The notes under the pieces were generated by a model. The model was not told the origin of the DNA. It did no database searches and saw only the letters and a program-made list of their open reading frames with translations. Both the position numbers and the translations under genes were made by a program. Source: Lactobacillus sp. CBA3606 (GTDB taxonomy: Bacteria > Bacillota > Bacilli > Lactobacillales > Lactobacillaceae). Taken from it: a DNA stretch of 64,000 nt. Location of the stretch: NCBI RefSeq assembly GCF_002970935.1, contig NZ_CP027194.1, forward strand, positions 1,116,001 to 1,180,000. Direction: 5' to 3'. Positions 20,181 to 32,347 of the stretch are shown here, piece after piece (within the stretch, counting starts at the first letter, position 1; each line of letters starts with the position of its first letter).

Positions 20181-20208
20181 AGCACAACGTCGATAATGAC
20201 GTTGCGCT
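20181..20208 (-). terminator. Intrinsic terminator of the MapZ-like gene
   Basis: AGCGCAACGTC and GACGTTGTGCT (one G-T pair) with a 6-nt loop, followed by TTTTCT on the minus strand. Confidence 0.75.
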
Positions 20209-20225
20209 AATTGACTTAACTTTAA

Positions 20226-21860
20226 TTAATAAGTGGTTGAGTAACTATAGCCATCCGTGGTGGTACTAGTGGTATCACTACTACTTGAATTATCGCTAGA
20301 TGCATTGCTGCTACTGCTGTCAGCACTGTAGTAACTGCTGCTATCCGCAGAACTCGTCGCCGTATCATTATCACTCGTCGTGGTGTTATCCGTGGTACTT
20401 GAATACGTCGAATAACTCGAACTCGTATCTGATGAGCTTGACGATTCTGAACTTGATTCCTCACTTGATGAGCTTGAGGATGGTTCACTATAACTTGATG
20501 AACTACTTTCATTCGCAATCGATGTTTGGCGTGAGCTTTCAGCAGCGGCTGCGGCAGCTTCTGACTTCGCTAACTTCTTGCGATCAGTCTTCAACCGTGC
20601 ATAGTCGTTACGTGCTAATTGCGCTTTCGACTGATAAGCTTTCAAGTGTTTCATAACTTTATCAGCGCGACTCGTTGAAACTGAAGCCTTTAACTTATCT
20701 TTCTTATTATACAAGGCTTTAAAATCGCGATGATAACCTTGAACTGCCTTGACCGTTTTGCCTGTCGCTGATAACTTCTCTTGATACTTAGTCGTAAAAT
20801 CAGCTTTACTAGTCGCTAAATCAGTCGCCTTCAGTTGATTGTTAGCTGTCGTGATTGTTGCTGTCGTAACACCAACTTTAATGAGCTTAGCTTCATTATA
20901 CAACCCTTGATACGTGGTCCGCACTTTTAACATCTTAACTGCCGTATCATGTTGCTTTTGCAGACTAGTTTTTTCACTTGACGCTTTCAGATCATCAATC
21001 GCTGTTTGAAGTTGTGCCAACTTCGTCGTTGATGCGCTGGCGCGTAAATCACTTTGATCAGCCGTATAAATCTTTTTGACCTGCGCTTCAGCATTACTTT
21101 TAGCTTGCGATTGCATGGTTTTAGCATTGGTCCACATATACATAGACCCCACTGCGGCCACAATTAAAATAACGACCCCTAACAACATCAAGCGCCGATT
21201 ACGTCGCCGCCGTTGTGGTTTTTGATGGGGCCTGTTCGAGTTAGGCTTGGCCTTCTTCTTCAAATGCGGATTTTCATCATTAGTTGCCGCCGCACTAACT
21301 GGCGTTTCACCATGGCGGGCCATCCGTGACATCGTTTCTGAATCATCAGTCGTGCGGTCCGTGCGTGGGGCAGCACTGCCGGCATTTGGCTGTTGATCAC
21401 CATATAACGCTTCACGTGACAATGGCAACTCAGGCTGGGCGTCGTTATTCGTCCGCGCCTTTTCAATCGCTTGAACCGAAATAACTGGTTGGTCATGCGG
21501 TGTGGCTGCGCTAGTTGCCGTTGATTGCGGTTGTTGCGCCGTAGCACTCGTCACTGTAGTCGTGGCTGAACTTGGCGTCGTGTCATCAACGGCCGTAGCT
21601 GATTGTGGCTGCCGATCCAAGTCAGGATCAATAACTGATTTGGAGACGGGCGCTGCCGCCGTTGAAGTTTCAGGCTGCGCTTGATCGACATCAATAGTTG
21701 CTGCCGACTTGGCAGTCGCAGATTTCGCCGCTGCACTATCCTTTAAATCATAAGCCAACGGAATTTGTTCATTAGCCTGACTATCATCATCTGGTAGTGG
21801 CTCTGTAATTGAGTTCCATAGTCGTTTCCCAAGTCGACCTTTATTTTCTTTCTTTGCCAT
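20226..21860 (-). CDS. Single-pass membrane protein with MapZ-like extracellular region
   Basis: 544 residues. A long, low-complexity Ala/Thr/Gln/Asp-rich cytoplasmic part (to about 215) leads to a basic stretch RRRRNRR and one membrane segment (about 225-245). An extracellular helical region (about 250-440) follows, with two repeats of the pattern KIYTADQSDLRAS..T..LAQLQTAI, and a Ser-rich tail (about 455-544). This plan, and the resemblance to MapZ extracellular repeats, suggests a MapZ/LocZ-type cell-division site protein that binds FtsZ inside and the wall outside. Resemblance is by eye, so the role is tentative. Single-gene unit. Confidence 0.6.
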   Translation of the reverse strand: MAKKENKGRLGKRLWNSITEPLPDDDSQANEQIPLAYDLKDSAAAKSATAKSAATIDVDQAQPETSTAAAPVSKSVIDPDLDRQPQSATAVDDTTPSSATTTVTSATAQQPQSTATSAATPHDQPVISVQAIEKARTNNDAQPELPLSREALYGDQQPNAGSAAPRTDRTTDDSETMSRMARHGETPVSAAATNDENPHLKKKAKPNSNRPHQKPQRRRRNRRLMLLGVVILIVAAVGSMYMWTNAKTMQSQAKSNAEAQVKKIYTADQSDLRASASTTKLAQLQTAIDDLKASSEKTSLQKQHDTAVKMLKVRTTYQGLYNEAKLIKVGVTTATITTANNQLKATDLATSKADFTTKYQEKLSATGKTVKAVQGYHRDFKALYNKKDKLKASVSTSRADKVMKHLKAYQSKAQLARNDYARLKTDRKKLAKSEAAAAAAESSRQTSIANESSSSSYSEPSSSSSSEESSSESSSSSDTSSSYSTYSSTTDNTTTSDNDTATSSADSSSYYSADSSSSNASSDNSSSSDTTSTTTDGYSYSTTY

Positions 21861-22082
21861 TTAATTACCCCTAGCTTGCTTCATTTTTAGTTTATGATTA
21901 AAATTCTGATTAATACGTGTTGATTGGAATCAACCGCCGTTTAATAATTAAATTATAGCATGGAATTAGCTTGCGAGAAACCGCTCTCGCAACGGTTTTG
22001 AGAATAATCCAGCCGTGACTTAATTTTAGATTAAAATTCTGTTATAATCGCCTTATTAACATTTTGAAAGCGAGGGATTCCG

Positions 22083-22535
22083 ATGGCAACTGCTAAAGTC
22101 ATTTTTGCAACGATTACCGGTAACAATGAAGATGTTGCCGACGTCATTACTGAAAAGTTCGAAAACTTAGGCGTCACGGTCACGAAAGAAGAAATCTCAC
22201 AGGCCGATGCCAGTGAATTTGAGTCCGTTGATATTGCCGTAGTTGTACCTTACACCTATGATGAGGGCGCACTTCCTGAAGAAGGACTTGATTTTTACGA
22301 TGACCTGCAAGCCCTAGACCTAACTGGCAAAATCTACGGTTGTGCGGGTTCTGGAGATACTTTTTATGAAGACGACTATTGCCGGGCTGTCACTGACTTT
22401 AGTCATGCCTTTAAGTCAACTGGGGCAACTCAAGGCGCCGCTGACGTTTTCGTCAATCTAGCACCGGCGGGCGAAGATTTAACTCATTTAGACGCCTTTG
22501 TTGAACAGCTCGTCCAAACGCAACAAAAAAACTAG
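22083..22535 (+). CDS. Flavodoxin
   Basis: 150 residues, a short-chain flavodoxin. The FMN phosphate loop is ATITGNNEDVA at the N-terminus, with the isoalloxazine-flanking segments PYTYDEGALPE and CAGSGDTFYEDDYC. It is a cytoplasmic low-potential electron carrier; the acidic composition fits. A GAGGG site precedes the ATG. It is a single-gene unit ending at a shared terminator. Confidence 0.93.
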   Translation: MATAKVIFATITGNNEDVADVITEKFENLGVTVTKEEISQADASEFESVDIAVVVPYTYDEGALPEEGLDFYDDLQALDLTGKIYGCAGSGDTFYEDDYCRAVTDFSHAFKSTGATQGAADVFVNLAPAGEDLTHLDAFVEQLVQTQQKN

Positions 22536-22556
22536 ACCACTGGCCTAGTTTTTTTT
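22525..22556. terminator. Bidirectional intrinsic terminator
   Basis: A/T-flanked hairpin with AAACTAG and CTAGTTT arms between the flavodoxin and the convergent small membrane protein. It overlaps the 3' ends of both genes. Confidence 0.8.
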
Positions 22557-22769
22557 ATGCCGTTTTAACAACCGTTGTCGAAAATAGTTATAACCAACTT
22601 CGACTAAGAAGAATAACCCAGTAATGCCTACAATATTAATTAGATACTCGCCAAGCTGGTAGCCGAGCTTAGCTCCCCAGACGTCATAGGGACCTTGAAT
22701 TAATAAGAAGTAAATTGCTAAAGTTTGAATAATATAACTGGTATGTCGCCAGATTGACTGCCATTTCAT
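22545..22769 (-). CDS. Small two-helix membrane protein
   Basis: 74 residues with two hydrophobic segments (about residues 10-22 and 38-58) and a basic end (RQRLLKRHKKN). I do not recognise the family. A textbook GGAGGGCAAACG before the ATG and the placement 12 bp after the AroD-like gene make it a real gene, likely co-transcribed with that gene. Function unknown. Confidence 0.7.
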   Translation of the reverse strand: MKWQSIWRHTSYIIQTLAIYFLLIQGPYDVWGAKLGYQLGEYLINIVGITGLFFLVEVGYNYFRQRLLKRHKKN

Positions 22770-22781
22770 CGTTTGCCCTCC

Positions 22782-23522
22782 TTAAACGGTCGCTAATGTT
22801 TGTAAAGTTTGCTTTAACTGACTGACTGATAATTGACCATGTTCACCCACATGACCCACGCGTCCAAAAGTAACCGCTGACCCCATCAATTGACCACAGA
22901 CGCCACTATAACGACCTAAGCTACCGCTAGCCGTTGCAATTAAAGGCACGTCTAGGAGTTGATTGGCTTGCGTCGTCGCTGCCATTAAGGTCACCACATC
23001 GAGCGCCTGCGTTGGTTGGATCACCAATCGAATGACATCAGCACCCGCCACCGCCATGGTCTGATAACTAGCCACTAGTTCAGCTAGTGATGGTAGCGGA
23101 CCAGTGATCGTTTGACTTAAAATCAACCGAATCTGATGTGTCCGCATTTGGGTAACTAATGGCCCAAATTGTGGCGCTTGCAAATAGCGGCTTTCAACGT
23201 CAATTGCCGCGACTGCTCGGTTATTAACTAAAGTCTGATAAAGCTGATAATACGCAGTCGGCGTTAGTGCCGACCCTCGTAAAGTGGCAATTACTGGAAT
23301 TGTACCCAATAGTTGCTGCAACTGCACCGCTGTATTAATTAGTTCAGCTCGATTATCTAATTCCTGATAGGTATCTAAGCGCCATTCAACGATTTGCGCT
23401 GCTGAACTTAAGACCTGCGCAGCTTGACCCAATAACGTTTGCCGCTTTGCCCCCGTCAGTGTCACACCAATCTTGGGCATGCCTGGCGCTAACACTACAC
23501 TACCAATCGCTACATTCTTCAA
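22782..23522 (-). CDS. aroD: Type I 3-dehydroquinate dehydratase homologue lacking catalytic His and Lys
   Basis: 246 residues with the type I dehydroquinase frame: PKIGVTLTG, the substrate-binding VEWRLD (R48), an Arg at 82, LGRYSGVCGQLMGSAVTFG, and a late GQLSVSQL. Where the family has the catalytic His (SNHDF in the Salmonella enzyme) this protein has SQTIT (Thr138), and where it has the Schiff-base Lys (ADIPKIAVMP) it has ADVIRLVIQP (Arg165). Dehydration of 3-dehydroquinate by the normal mechanism is therefore unlikely; binding may persist. A true AroD should exist elsewhere if the shikimate pathway is complete. It is followed by a small membrane protein gene. Confidence 0.8.
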   Translation of the reverse strand: MKNVAIGSVVLAPGMPKIGVTLTGAKRQTLLGQAAQVLSSAAQIVEWRLDTYQELDNRAELINTAVQLQQLLGTIPVIATLRGSALTPTAYYQLYQTLVNNRAVAAIDVESRYLQAPQFGPLVTQMRTHQIRLILSQTITGPLPSLAELVASYQTMAVAGADVIRLVIQPTQALDVVTLMAATTQANQLLDVPLIATASGSLGRYSGVCGQLMGSAVTFGRVGHVGEHGQLSVSQLKQTLQTLATV

Positions 23523-23761
23523 TCCCTTTACCCCACCTTCGCCATCGTCAGTTCAAATGGCTCTATCACTAATTATTATACACTTTCCATTTAGGTCCAA
23601 CCGTCCCGCTTAATAATAGCAAAATTTCGCTAAGCTAACAGCTAATCTTCATTTTTAAAATCAAATTATCAACTACTTTTAATATTAAAAAAATAAAGTT
23701 GTCAACGCTTCCATTTCCATCATATAATTAGTCGTATTCAGACTAAAAAAGGAGCCCAACT

Positions 23762-25195
23762 ATGAAAACAGAGAAACAACTGCGCTGGTCCAATATTGCA
23801 CTAATTGCATTCGTGGCCGTATGGGGCTTAGGTAACGTAGTTAATAACTTTGCGTTACAAGGCTTATCGGTCGTCACATCTTGGATTTTAATTATGATTA
23901 TTTACTTCGTTCCCTACACCTTAATCGTTGGTCAATTAGGATCAACTTTTAAAGAAGCCGAAGGTGGGGTGTCCTCCTGGATTCGAGCAACTAGTACTAA
24001 GCGCCTTGCTTACTACGCAGCTTGGACCTATTGGATCGTTCACATTCCTTATTTGGCCCAAAAACCACAGGGGATTTTGATTGCCTTTAGTTGGTTATTC
24101 AGAGGAAACGGTAATTTTGTTAACAGCACCCCGGCGATTGTCGTCCAAAGTATTTGTTTAGTGCTATTCTTATTCTTCCTTTGGATTGCCTCCCTCGGTT
24201 TAACAACCCTTAAACGCATTGGTAGTGTGGCTGGGACTGGGATGTTCATCATGTCAATCTTGTTCATTATTCTTGCGGTCTCAGCACCATTGATGACTAA
24301 GTCAACAGTTCAAACACCGGACATGTTATCTTTCAAGTCTTATCTACCGAAATTTGATTTTGCTTATTTCACAACTGTCTCAATGTTAGTCTTTGCGGTT
24401 GGTGGTTCCGAAAAAATTTCGCCATACGTTAATAAGACTAAAAATCCAGGCCGCGAATTTCCACTTGGCATGTTAGTGCTAGCTGGAATGGTTGCCGTTT
24501 GTGCCCTACTAGGATCATTTGCGATGGGGATTCTCTTCAACGCTAAACATATTCCTTCAGATTTGATGGCCAATGGTGCTTACTACGCGTTCCAACGGCT
24601 TGGTTCCTTCTACCATGTTGGCAATCTCTTTATGATTCTATATGCCATTGCCAATGTCTTGGCTCAAGTTTCGGCGTTAGCCTTCTCAATTGATGCGCCT
24701 TTAAAGATTTTATTAGGTGACGCTGATCCTGAATTCATTCCGAAAAAATTAAGTAAAATGAATAAGAAAGATGTGCCGGTAAACGGCTACATCATGACTG
24801 GTGTTTTAGTTAGTATTTTAATTATCATTCCTGCTTTAGGGATTGGTAATATGAATGAGTTATATAACTGGTTACTAAACCTAAATTCCGTCGTCATGCC
24901 AATGCGTTACCTCTGGGTCTTCTTAGCTTATATCTTATTAAATCAACATTTAAAAGAGTTTAAGAGTGATTACATGTTCTTAAAGAATCCAATGGTTGGT
25001 AAGCTAGTTGGGGCTTGGTGCTTCTTATTCACCGCCTTCGCTTGTATCTTAGGGATGGTGCCTAAGACAACCTCACTAGCTGACAATCCTAGTAGCTGGT
25101 GGTTCCAATTATCCTTAAACATTGCAACTCCGATTATCTTTGTCGCCTTAGGCATGATTCTCCCAATGATTGCCCGTCGTCATCGGACTGCTTAA
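23762..25195 (+). CDS. APC-family amino acid permease
   Basis: 477 residues with about twelve hydrophobic segments. The N-terminal part (FVAVWGLGNVVNNFALQGL, then EGGVSSWIRA) is that of the glutamate:GABA-antiporter-like/YjeM branch of APC permeases. It imports or exchanges an amino acid across the membrane; the substrate is not readable. AAAGGAG precedes the ATG. A weak cre-like sequence lies at 23700-23713. A terminator follows, and then a MarR gene in the same direction. Confidence 0.9.
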   Translation: MKTEKQLRWSNIALIAFVAVWGLGNVVNNFALQGLSVVTSWILIMIIYFVPYTLIVGQLGSTFKEAEGGVSSWIRATSTKRLAYYAAWTYWIVHIPYLAQKPQGILIAFSWLFRGNGNFVNSTPAIVVQSICLVLFLFFLWIASLGLTTLKRIGSVAGTGMFIMSILFIILAVSAPLMTKSTVQTPDMLSFKSYLPKFDFAYFTTVSMLVFAVGGSEKISPYVNKTKNPGREFPLGMLVLAGMVAVCALLGSFAMGILFNAKHIPSDLMANGAYYAFQRLGSFYHVGNLFMILYAIANVLAQVSALAFSIDAPLKILLGDADPEFIPKKLSKMNKKDVPVNGYIMTGVLVSILIIIPALGIGNMNELYNWLLNLNSVVMPMRYLWVFLAYILLNQHLKEFKSDYMFLKNPMVGKLVGAWCFLFTAFACILGMVPKTTSLADNPSSWWFQLSLNIATPIIFVALGMILPMIARRHRTA

Positions 25196-25207
25196 TATCG
25201 AGCACCC

Positions 25208-25243
25208 AAAAGACTGAGTCATTAACTGGCTCAGCCTTTTTTT
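25208..25243 (+). terminator. Intrinsic terminator of the permease gene
   Basis: CTGAG and CTCAG arms extended by neighbouring pairs, with a run of seven T. Confidence 0.75.
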
Positions 25244-25414
25244 ATCCCTTTATTACTCCTCAATAGTGGTCAAAGACGATTAAAAGTTCAATTTTTATAC
25301 TTTAATTCGATTTAGGTTTATTATCTTTATGTAGATATAGATTGACTAATGCTATAATTAATTTCATACAATTAATTACTTAACCAAGGACTTCGACTAT
25401 AGGGAGGATACAGA

Positions 25415-25867
25415 ATGAACGGATCGCCTAAAATGCTAGATGATTTTCTAAAATATTATGCTACCGTCTTCAATTATATGGATGACTACATCGCTGAACC
25501 AATCAATCGCTATCATCTCACGTTTGACGCTTTTTTAATTATGCATGAAATAGGCACTAGCACAACGCCCTTATTACTCATGGACATTGCGGAAAGCCAC
25601 CACGTCTCTCGTAGTGCCATTTCACGTCAAATTAGCATTCTATTGAAATACAACTATGTTTATCAGGTTGCTAAACCAACTGACCGTCGTAAAAAGATTT
25701 TATTACTAACTGAACAAGGCCAGCGTATTGATCAGCAGCTGATTGATGATCTCCAAGATATCTTTGATGTCTGGGTCAATCGGTTAGGTGCTGAGCGCGT
25801 TGTTTCAATGCTGGCGCTCCTACACGACTTTAATCAAGAAGTTATTCAGCCACAACACAAACGTTAG
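25415..25867 (+). CDS. MarR-family transcriptional regulator
   Basis: 150 residues, a winged-helix dimer: a recognition helix in HHVSRSAISRQISILLKYNYV, the wing at KPTDRRKKILLLT, and flanking dimerisation helices. The ATG follows GGGAGG, and a TGC-extended TATAAT lies upstream. No divergent partner exists; the target may be the permease before it, or distant genes. Confidence 0.9.
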   Translation: MNGSPKMLDDFLKYYATVFNYMDDYIAEPINRYHLTFDAFLIMHEIGTSTTPLLLMDIAESHHVSRSAISRQISILLKYNYVYQVAKPTDRRKKILLLTEQGQRIDQQLIDDLQDIFDVWVNRLGAERVVSMLALLHDFNQEVIQPQHKR

Positions 25868-25910
25868 GACAACGTGCTAACTGCCCATTGTCGTTGACGC
25901 TAACACTTTC

Positions 25911-26011
25911 AAAAAAATAAGCGAGTCACAATCGTGAACACCGCCAGTAATCCTTTCCTGATGTTACTGGCTAGGATACCGTACAAGTCACGATTAAGAC
26001 CCGCTTATTTT
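25911..26011 (-). other. Large structured terminator downstream of tRNA-Thr
   Basis: Three nested complementary segments: AAAATAAGCG/CGCTTATTTT (25914-25923, 26002-26011), AATCGTGA/TCACGATT (25930-25937, 25988-25995) and GCCAGTAA/TTACTGGC (25943-25950, 25964-25971). On the minus strand it ends in a run of seven T, so it terminates the tRNA transcript. It is far larger than an ordinary terminator and might itself be a stable RNA. Confidence 0.6.
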
Positions 26012-26040
26012 ATTGTCTCGTTGGCAATGGCGCCATTAAC

Positions 26041-26113
26041 AGCCGTTTAGCAGATTTGAACTGCCGACCTCTTCCTTACCATGGAAGTGCTCTACCTGCT
26101 GAGCTAAAACGGC
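26041..26113 (-). tRNA. tRNA-Thr (GGT)
   Basis: 73 nt. Acceptor arms GCCGTTT/AAACGGC with discriminator T, D-arm AGCTC..GAGC, anticodon stem CTTCC/GGAAG with loop ATGGTAA (anticodon GGT), and a T-arm with GTTCAAATC. CCA is not encoded. It lies downstream of the 5S gene, beyond the rRNA terminator, and has its own promoter. Confidence 0.93.
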
Positions 26114-26129
26114 AAAATCCCTCTTGAAT

Positions 26130-26158
26130 AGTATACCAAAGCTTAAATTCAATTGTAA
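26130..26158 (-). promoter_or_regulatory. Promoter of tRNA-Thr
   Basis: TTACAA (26153-26158) and an extended TGG-TATACT (26130-26135) on the minus strand with a 17-bp spacer, about 17 bp before the tRNA. Confidence 0.7.
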
Positions 26159-26168
26159 TCCTAAGCAT

Positions 26169-26199
26169 AAAAAAAGGAACCGAATTAATCGATTCCTTC
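26169..26199 (-). terminator. rRNA operon terminator
   Basis: GGAATCGA and TCGGTTCC (one G-T pair) with a short loop and a run of seven T on the minus strand, directly after the 5S gene. Confidence 0.85.
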
Positions 26200-26201
26200 G
26201 T

Positions 26202-26320
26202 TTGCATGGCAACGTCCTACCCTCGCAGGGAGCGATCCCCCAACTACTCTCGGCGCTAAGAAGCTTAACTTCTGTGTTCGACATGGGAACAGGTGTATCC
26301 TTCTTGCCATCGTCGCCACA
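26202..26320 (-). rRNA. rrf: 5S ribosomal RNA
   Basis: About 119 nt. Conserved 5S segments are visible on the minus strand: GGATACACCTGTTCCCAT, CCGAACACAGAAGTTAAGC-type (here with TCGAACACAG), and GCGAGGGTAGGACGTTGCC near the 3' end. It is the last gene of the rRNA operon. Confidence 0.93.
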
Positions 26321-26346
26321 CTATTGAGAAACTTGTGCTCTCAAAA

Positions 26347-29430
<3,084 letters not shown>

Positions 29431-29433
<3 letters not shown>

Positions 29434-29449
29434 TTTTCAAAGAACAAGT
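29431..29449 (-). promoter_or_regulatory. boxA-like antitermination element before 23S
   Basis: The minus strand reads GTTCTTTGAAAACTAGA. A related TTTGAAAACTGAAC lies in the 16S leader (31224-31242). Such boxA elements recruit NusB/S10 during rRNA transcription. Confidence 0.5.
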
Positions 29450-29467
29450 TTGAGAGTTAGACCTCTC

Positions 29468-31233
<1,766 letters not shown>

Positions 31234-31277
31234 CAAAGGTCTAATTTGTTGGTTGATTACCTCAACGCAACTTAATT

Positions 31278-31306
31278 ATCTTAACATCTTGATTTCTTTT
31301 TGTCAA
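31278..31306 (-). promoter_or_regulatory. rRNA promoter P1 (nearest 16S)
   Basis: TTGACA and TAAGAT on the minus strand with a 17-bp spacer. Confidence 0.85.
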
Positions 31307-31368
31307 CTTCTTTTTTTAATAGAATTAACAATCTCAAGCTGTTTGTTGCCGTTGTGACAACAGGAATA

Positions 31369-31397
31369 ATCATATCAATTACTGAAGCAGTTGTCAA
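31369..31397 (-). promoter_or_regulatory. rRNA promoter P2
   Basis: TTGACA and TATGAT on the minus strand with a 17-bp spacer, 91 bp upstream of P1. Confidence 0.87.
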
Positions 31398-31452
31398 CAA
31401 CTAATTTCAATATTTTTTTGTATTCCTTGTCGCCGTAGCAGCAACGTGTACT

Positions 31453-31481
31453 AATATACCAACCACAGCTGAAACTGTCAA
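31453..31481 (-). promoter_or_regulatory. rRNA promoter P3
   Basis: TTGACA and TATATT on the minus strand with a 17-bp spacer, 84 bp upstream of P2. Confidence 0.82.
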
Positions 31482-31618
31482 CAACTTTTTACTTCTTTTT
31501 TCAAAAAGGTGAAAAAAGCAGACAACATGGTCATCTATTTTCATGACATTGGCCAGCGTCATCGCCTTTTTTCACGCTGCCGTTCACCAACTAATCGCTA
31601 AAGCTTCTATATAAAGAC

Positions 31619-31651
31619 ATAAAAAACGACTACCATTTAACTGATAGTCGT
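31619..31651 (-). terminator. Intrinsic terminator of the ECF S-component gene
   Basis: ACGACTATCA and TGGTAGTCGT arms followed by six T on the minus strand. Confidence 0.85.
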
Positions 31652-31668
31652 GACCCGCTCTGATGACT

Positions 31669-32181
31669 TTAATTAAATTGCGTTTTAACGCGGTCCTTAA
31701 GCCGTAACACAATCGGATAGGCAATTGCACCACCAACCACCGCTTGAATCGCATTGGTCGGCACGCCGGCTAAACCGGTTGGCAACGCATATAAAATAGT
31801 ATCGGAAATAAAATACCCGATGACCATGACGACACCACCAATCGCAATCGCCATGAATTGACGCCCCTTGGATTGATCAGCCCCAAACTGACCAACTAAA
31901 AAGCCCTCTAACCCATGCACGATGAGCGAAAATAGCATGTATTGCGAATAACCAGACAACAAGTCTAATAAGAACCCGCTGGCACCGCCAACAATTGCAC
32001 CGCCGCGACGACCGAACAATAAGGCCGCAATGAAAATTCCAGCATCACATAAGTTGATGTTACCATGCGTCATTGGTACTGGAATAATAAACCACATCGA
32101 AATGACAACTGTTACCGCAATCAGCAAGCCCAACATTGCAACTAAACGTGTCGAAAACTTAGTTTGCTTCTTCCCTGACAT
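31669..32181 (-). CDS. ECF transporter S component (PF07155-like)
   Basis: 170 residues with about five or six hydrophobic segments. The block NINLCDAGIFIAALLFGRRGG followed by VGGASGFLLDLLSGY and HGLEGFLVG is typical of one S-component group that includes predicted thiamine-precursor (HmpT-like) transporters. It would bind a vitamin-type substrate and share the EcfAA'T energising module encoded elsewhere. The substrate is not readable. It is a single-gene unit with its own terminator. Confidence 0.85.
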   Translation of the reverse strand: MSGKKQTKFSTRLVAMLGLLIAVTVVISMWFIIPVPMTHGNINLCDAGIFIAALLFGRRGGAIVGGASGFLLDLLSGYSQYMLFSLIVHGLEGFLVGQFGADQSKGRQFMAIAIGGVVMVIGYFISDTILYALPTGLAGVPTNAIQAVVGGAIAYPIVLRLKDRVKTQFN

Positions 32182-32293
32182 CTCTAAACCATCCCCTCTA
32201 GTAGCCGTACTTAACCTAACAATGTGTATTCTCTAATCTAGCTCTCATTTTACTACAATTATTTGAAAATGCTACTACGGGTGCGACTGACAA

Positions 32294-32330
32294 ACAAAAA
32301 TCTGGCTACCAACTAGTGGCGTCAGATTTT
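32294..32330 (-). terminator. Intrinsic terminator of tyrS
   Basis: AAAATCTG and CAGATTTT arms with an inner GCCAC/GTAGC-like stem and a T-rich tail on the minus strand. Confidence 0.8.
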
Positions 32331-32347
32331 CATCAGTCTTACTATTA

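Noticed and set aside
20222-20518. 98-codon frame rich in Arg/Val/Ile
   Set aside because: It is the shifted frame of the Ser-rich tail of the MapZ-like gene.
26036-26284. 82-codon minus-strand frame over tRNA-Thr and 5S
   Set aside because: It covers two RNA genes and has no ribosome binding site.
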